Shown piece by piece: positions 5,064-7,845 of a DNA stretch of 7,845 bases. A model generated the notes under the pieces. It searched no databases, was not told where the DNA came from, and saw only the letters and a program-made list of their open reading frames with translations. The stretch's first letter is position 1. The number at the start of each line of letters is the position of its first letter. This DNA is from Smithella sp. (lineage in GTDB: Bacteria > Desulfobacterota > Syntrophia > Syntrophales > Smithellaceae): the NCBI GenBank assembly GCA_012797505.1, contig JAAZOZ010000095.1:1-7845 (forward strand), written 5' to 3'. The position numbers and the translations under genes were made by a program.

Positions 5064-5350
5064 ATTTTGACTTTCATCCGGAAGCCGAAACAGAATTTCT
5101 TGAATCAATCGCTTATTACGAAGGATGCGAACCGGGCCTTGGAGAAGACTTTTCTTTGGAAATCTACGCCACTCTGCAAAACATCCTGCTCTATCCCCTC
5201 GCATGGCCGGTTCTGGAAGATGAAATCCGCCGCTGTTTAACCAATCGCTTTCCTTATGGTGTGCTCTATAGCGTTGAGTCAGATCGCGTTTACATTCTCG
5301 CAGTTATGCATCTGCATCGTCATCCTGACTACTGGAAACATAGAACCTGA
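5060..5350 (+). CDS. RelE/ParE family toxin of a type II TA module
   Basis: The 96-residue protein fits the ParE/RelE toxin superfamily (PF05016): F-H-P-E-A-E-T-E-F-L-E-S-I-A-Y-Y-E (5-21) as the first helix, L-G-E-D-F (27-31), P-L-A-W-P (46-50), then R-R-C-L-T-N-R-F-P-Y-G-V-L-Y (57-70) and the C-terminal strand V-Y-I-L-A-V-M-H-L-H-R-H-P-D-Y-W (77-92), ending K-H-R-T. The last motif is typical of the ParE-like branch, often gyrase poisons, but the mRNA-cleaving alternative cannot be excluded from sequence alone. Length is normal and the frame is intact, so it appears functional. It overlaps the antitoxin by ATGA and lacks its own clear ribosome binding site, consistent with translational coupling. 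Confidence 0.92.
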   Translation: MNFDFHPEAETEFLESIAYYEGCEPGLGEDFSLEIYATLQNILLYPLAWPVLEDEIRRCLTNRFPYGVLYSVESDRVYILAVMHLHRHPDYWKHRT

Positions 5351-5470
5351 ATTTTCACTCTTACGAGATTGAATCCCGCTTAAGCAGGACGAGCGTTCAT
5401 TCTCCGCAGCTTGCTGCGAGGTGTTTGATCGGTTGTAACTTTGTTGGTGACTGCTGACGGAGGAGTGGTT
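5351..5470. other. Convergent intergenic region with a short palindrome; no clear terminator
   Basis: This 120-bp region lies between the toxin stop and the stop of the leftward zinc-ribbon gene. It holds a near-perfect palindrome (CTCCGCAGCTTGCTGCGAGG, 5402-5421; 5-bp stem with CTTG loop, then one mismatch and two more pairs) and an imperfect one around CGCTTAAGC. Neither is followed by a T-run on either strand, so no bidirectional intrinsic terminator is supported. No coding signal is seen. Confidence 0.55.
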
Positions 5471-5668
5471 TTAACGCAGAAGGATTTTGGAATTGGCGGT
5501 TTCTTTGACCAGTTTGTCGCCCACGGAAGTTCCGCAGTACACACAACTGTAGTCGTACTTGTCCCCTTCGGATAAAACCAGCAGCAGACGTTTGCGCACC
5601 GGAACGGCCCGCCCGCACTTCGGACAGAACAGCTCCGTGGCGTCGAAATCTTTGTAGGAAGGTTTCAT
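5471..5668 (-). CDS. Small zinc-ribbon protein of unknown function
   Basis: The 65-residue protein has two C-x-x-C knuckles, CPKC at residues 15-18 and CVYC at 42-45, separated by about 23 residues containing a basic/hydrophobic strand (V-R-K-R-L-L-L-V-L). This is a typical four-cysteine zinc ribbon that could bind nucleic acid or a protein partner. It is the last gene of the leftward operon: its ATG is 6 nt after the nadE stop codon, without a strong ribosome binding site, suggesting translation coupled to nadE. No enzyme motif is visible. The close linkage makes a link with NAD synthesis or simple co-expression possible, but no function can be assigned. Confidence 0.75.
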   Translation of the reverse strand: MKPSYKDFDATELFCPKCGRAVPVRKRLLLVLSEGDKYDYSCVYCGTSVGDKLVKETANSKILLR

Positions 5669-5674
5669 TATTTC

Positions 5675-7741
5675 TTATTCTCTGTCCGGAATTTTTTCCC
5701 AGTCGTCAAGCCAAACGGCTGCTTCGCTGTCGCTGGGCGCGCGCCAGTCGCCGCGCGGGGAAAGCGATCCGCCCGAACCCACCTTGGGGCCGTTGGGCAC
5801 GCAGGACCGCTTGTACTGGGAGGTCCTGAAAAATCGATTCAAATACACGCGCAGCCACTTTTTGATTTCCCGCAGGCGGTAGGCGTTTTGTTTTTCCGGC
5901 GGCACATCCGGCCAGGCGCCGCGGGTTTTATCCTTCCAGGCCAGCCAGGCCAGAAAGGCCACCTTGGTGGGCAGGTAGCCAAATCGGGTAATATAAAAAT
6001 TGTTGAAATCCTGCAGCTCATAAGGTCCGATGGCTTCTTCCGTTTTTTGATGCGGCTGCCCTTTGTCGTCGCCCGGGATCAGCTCCGGTGAGATTTCCGT
6101 TTCCAGGACCTCCAGCAGAATGCCGGACACCTCCGGTGAAAACTGATGCGTCTGCGCCACCCAGCGGATCAGATATTGAATCAGCGTTTTCGGCACACTG
6201 GCATTGACGTTGTAGTGCGACATATGGTCGCCGATCCCGTAAGTGCTCCAGCCCAGCGCCAGTTCGCTCAAATCCCCGGTGCCGACGACCAGAGCGTTTT
6301 TCATGTTGGCCAATCGGAAAAGATGCGCCGAGCGCTGGCCCGCCTGAACATTTTCAAAGGCGATGTCATAAACTTTTTTCCCTTGCGCATAGGGATGGTC
6401 AATATCCTTGAGCATCTGGAGGCAGGCGGGTTTGATGTCCACTTCGTTGGCTTCCACGCCCAGCGCTTTCATCAGGCGCAGGGCGTTGCGGTATGTTTTG
6501 CCGGATGTGCCGAAAGCGGGCATCGTAAAGGCCTTGATTCGCGTGCGCGGCAGGCCCAGCAGATCCATGGTTCTGGCCGCTACGATCAGCGCGTGCGTGG
6601 AATCCAGCCCTCCCGATACGCCGATCACCAGATTGGGGATGCCGGAGGATTTCAATCGCTGGGCCAGGCCCTGAACCTGAATGTTGTATGCTTCGTAGCA
6701 GCGCTGATCGCGCTTGGCCGGATCGGCGGGGATGTAGGGGAATCGCGGAATGTCCCGATCCGGAAGGATGCGCCCCCGGGGGCATTCCGCTTCGAATTCG
6801 ATGGTCCGAAACACCTTGATTTTTTCTTTGTGATCTTCGGCGTTGGGGCCGAACGTGGTCAGCCGCATCCGGTCTTGCGCCAGGCGGCCCAGATCGATGT
6901 CGGCTGTGATCATTTGCGCCGACGTGGAAAATCGCTCCGATTCGGAAAGCGGATTGCCGTTTTCATAAATCATCGCGTGCCCGTCCCACGCCAGGTCCGT
7001 CGTGGATTCGCCGAAACCCGCGTCCGCGTAAAGGTAGGCAGCAACGCAGCGCGCGGACTGATTGGCGATCAGTTGATGGCGGTAGTCCGATTTGCCGACC
7101 GTAATGTTGGAGGCGGACAGATTGCCGATCACCGTCGCTCCGGCCATCGCCGCGAAGCTGGAAGGCGGAACCGGCACCCAGAGATCCTCGCAGATTTCAA
7201 AAAACAACCGGAGGTTGTTGATATTGGCGGCCTGGAAAATCAGATTTGGCCCGAACGGAATGTCTTTCTGCCCCGCCAGGGATATCGTGGACGTCAAAGC
7301 TTGCGACGCCGGGGAAAATTGCCGGCCTTCGTAATATTCGCGATAATTCGGCAGATAGGATTTTACGGCGACTCCGAGAATTTTACCGCGGTAAAAAACC
7401 ACCGCGCAGTTAAACAACCGGCAATCCACCTGCAGCGGCGCCCCGACCGCCCAAACCAGATTTAATGCGGAGGAGGCTTTCTTTATCGCGGCGAGGGCCC
7501 CTTCCACGCTCTTCAGCAGGGCGTCCTGGTGAAACAGGTCCTCATTGGAATAAGCGGAAATTCCCAGCTCCGGGAAGATGGCCAGCATCGCTTTCTGCCG
7601 GGCTGCTTTCCGGGCCAGTTCAATTGTTTGCCGGGTATTGAAAGAAACATCGGCGACTTTGACTTCCGGAACACAGACGGCGGCGCGGACGAATCCGTGG
7701 TTGTATAAATTGAAGAAAGCATCCCTTTTTTCGGCGGCCAT
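5675..7741 (-). CDS. nadE: Glutamine-dependent NAD+ synthase
   Basis: The 688-residue enzyme converts nicotinic acid adenine dinucleotide to NAD+ using ATP and ammonia drawn from glutamine, the last step of NAD synthesis in the cytoplasm. The N-terminal nitrilase-like glutaminase domain (about 16-300) has the catalytic triad Glu58 (F-P-E-L), Lys127 (V-K-S-Y-L-P) and Cys184 (F-E-I-C-E-D). The C-terminal synthetase domain has the ATP PP-loop S-G-G-L-D-S-T at 376-382, then V-Y-D-I-A-F-E-N-V-Q-A-G (457-468) and G-T-G-D-L-S-E-L-A-L-G-W-S-T-Y-G (487-502), ending in P-N-G-P-K-V and S-P-R-G-D-W-R-A-P-S-D. It resembles the long Mycobacterium tuberculosis type (about 679 residues) throughout. The start at 7741 is chosen over an in-frame ATG 18 codons upstream because AAAGGA (7749-7754) is 7 nt before it and the upstream codons overlap another gene. 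All catalytic residues are intact. Confidence 0.97.
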   Translation of the reverse strand: MAAEKRDAFFNLYNHGFVRAAVCVPEVKVADVSFNTRQTIELARKAARQKAMLAIFPELGISAYSNEDLFHQDALLKSVEGALAAIKKASSALNLVWAVGAPLQVDCRLFNCAVVFYRGKILGVAVKSYLPNYREYYEGRQFSPASQALTSTISLAGQKDIPFGPNLIFQAANINNLRLFFEICEDLWVPVPPSSFAAMAGATVIGNLSASNITVGKSDYRHQLIANQSARCVAAYLYADAGFGESTTDLAWDGHAMIYENGNPLSESERFSTSAQMITADIDLGRLAQDRMRLTTFGPNAEDHKEKIKVFRTIEFEAECPRGRILPDRDIPRFPYIPADPAKRDQRCYEAYNIQVQGLAQRLKSSGIPNLVIGVSGGLDSTHALIVAARTMDLLGLPRTRIKAFTMPAFGTSGKTYRNALRLMKALGVEANEVDIKPACLQMLKDIDHPYAQGKKVYDIAFENVQAGQRSAHLFRLANMKNALVVGTGDLSELALGWSTYGIGDHMSHYNVNASVPKTLIQYLIRWVAQTHQFSPEVSGILLEVLETEISPELIPGDDKGQPHQKTEEAIGPYELQDFNNFYITRFGYLPTKVAFLAWLAWKDKTRGAWPDVPPEKQNAYRLREIKKWLRVYLNRFFRTSQYKRSCVPNGPKVGSGGSLSPRGDWRAPSDSEAAVWLDDWEKIPDRE

Positions 7742-7745
7742 GAAT

Positions 7746-7845
7746 CTATCCTTTCTCGACATAGGCATAAGCGCTGTGGTTGTGGATGCTTTCAAAGTTT
7801 TCCGCCTCGATGCTGTACCAGGTGAAATTGTCGTCCGCGTTTAAT
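7746..7845 (-). CDS. C-terminal end of an unrecognised protein upstream of nadE (partial)
   Basis: Reading leftward from the right edge, one frame is open for 32 codons and ends at TAG (complement of 7746-7748), 4 nt before the nadE ATG. The translated tail begins L-N-A-D-D-N-F-T-W-Y-S-I-E and ends H-N-H-S-A-Y-A-Y-V-E-K-G; its mix of aromatic, acidic and polar residues looks like real protein. A second minus-strand frame stops within the fragment. The nadE ribosome binding site lies inside the last codons, a common operon arrangement. The 32 residues are too few to name a family. Confidence 0.6.
   Translation of the reverse strand, partial: LNADDNFTWYSIEAENFESIHNHSAYAYVEKG

Noticed and set aside
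5378..5390. Second palindrome around CGCTTAAGC in the convergent gap as a terminator
   Set aside because: It is imperfect, with virtually no loop, and has no T-run on either strand, so it probably has no role.
6146..7465. 439-codon open frame on the plus strand, antisense to nadE
   Set aside because: It is the mirror of a highly conserved enzyme gene; its translation is Arg/Gly/His-rich without motifs. It is a codon-bias shadow.

Overview
The window is about 7.8 kb of a bacterial chromosome with densely packed genes, short operons, strong AAAGGA/GGAGG-type ribosome binding sites and ordinary sigma-70-like promoter boxes. The gene families (a bacterial class II histone-deacetylase-like hydrolase next to a compact hydantoinase/oxoprolinase ATPase, YtxH and DUF948 envelope proteins, a YajD-type HNH protein, a glutamine-dependent NAD+ synthase followed by a zinc-ribbon protein) and the palindromic intergenic repeats would suit a member of the Desulfobacterota (former Deltaproteobacteria), perhaps near Syntrophales. 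That assignment is an inference from gene style and is not proven by any marker gene here.

Layout from left to right. (1) A leftward operon (positions 2649 to the left edge) encodes a hydantoinase/oxoprolinase-family ATPase and, overlapping it by 8 nt, a zinc-dependent histone-deacetylase/acetylpolyamine-amidohydrolase family protein that runs off the left edge. (2) A divergent promoter region (about 2680-2764), in which the two -35 boxes overlap on opposite strands at CTTGACAAG, separates this operon from a rightward gene for a tiny Ala/Pro-rich lipoprotein, which ends at a strong intrinsic terminator. (3) An intergenic stretch with degenerate short repeats leads into a rightward cluster: a YtxH-family membrane protein, a DUF948 (YtxG-like) membrane protein and a YajD-type HNH protein. 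A 121-bp palindromic element with perfect 12-bp terminal inverted repeats and 5-bp CCAAT direct repeats on both sides lies between the first two genes and looks like a non-autonomous transposable element (MITE). (4) A complete type II toxin-antitoxin module (PF09720-type antitoxin and RelE/ParE toxin, with an ATGA overlap) has its own good promoter. (5) A leftward operon on the right contains the C-terminal end of an unrecognised gene, nadE (glutamine-hydrolysing, actinobacterial-type length) and a small four-cysteine zinc-ribbon protein; it converges on the toxin-antitoxin module.

No clearly new multi-gene defence or biosynthetic system is visible. The points most worth following up are the intact MITE inserted directly in front of the DUF948 ribosome binding site, the translationally coupled pairing of a hydantoinase-like ATPase with a deacetylase, and the back-to-back overlapping promoters. 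The very long open frames antisense to the hydantoinase and nadE genes are judged to be shadows.
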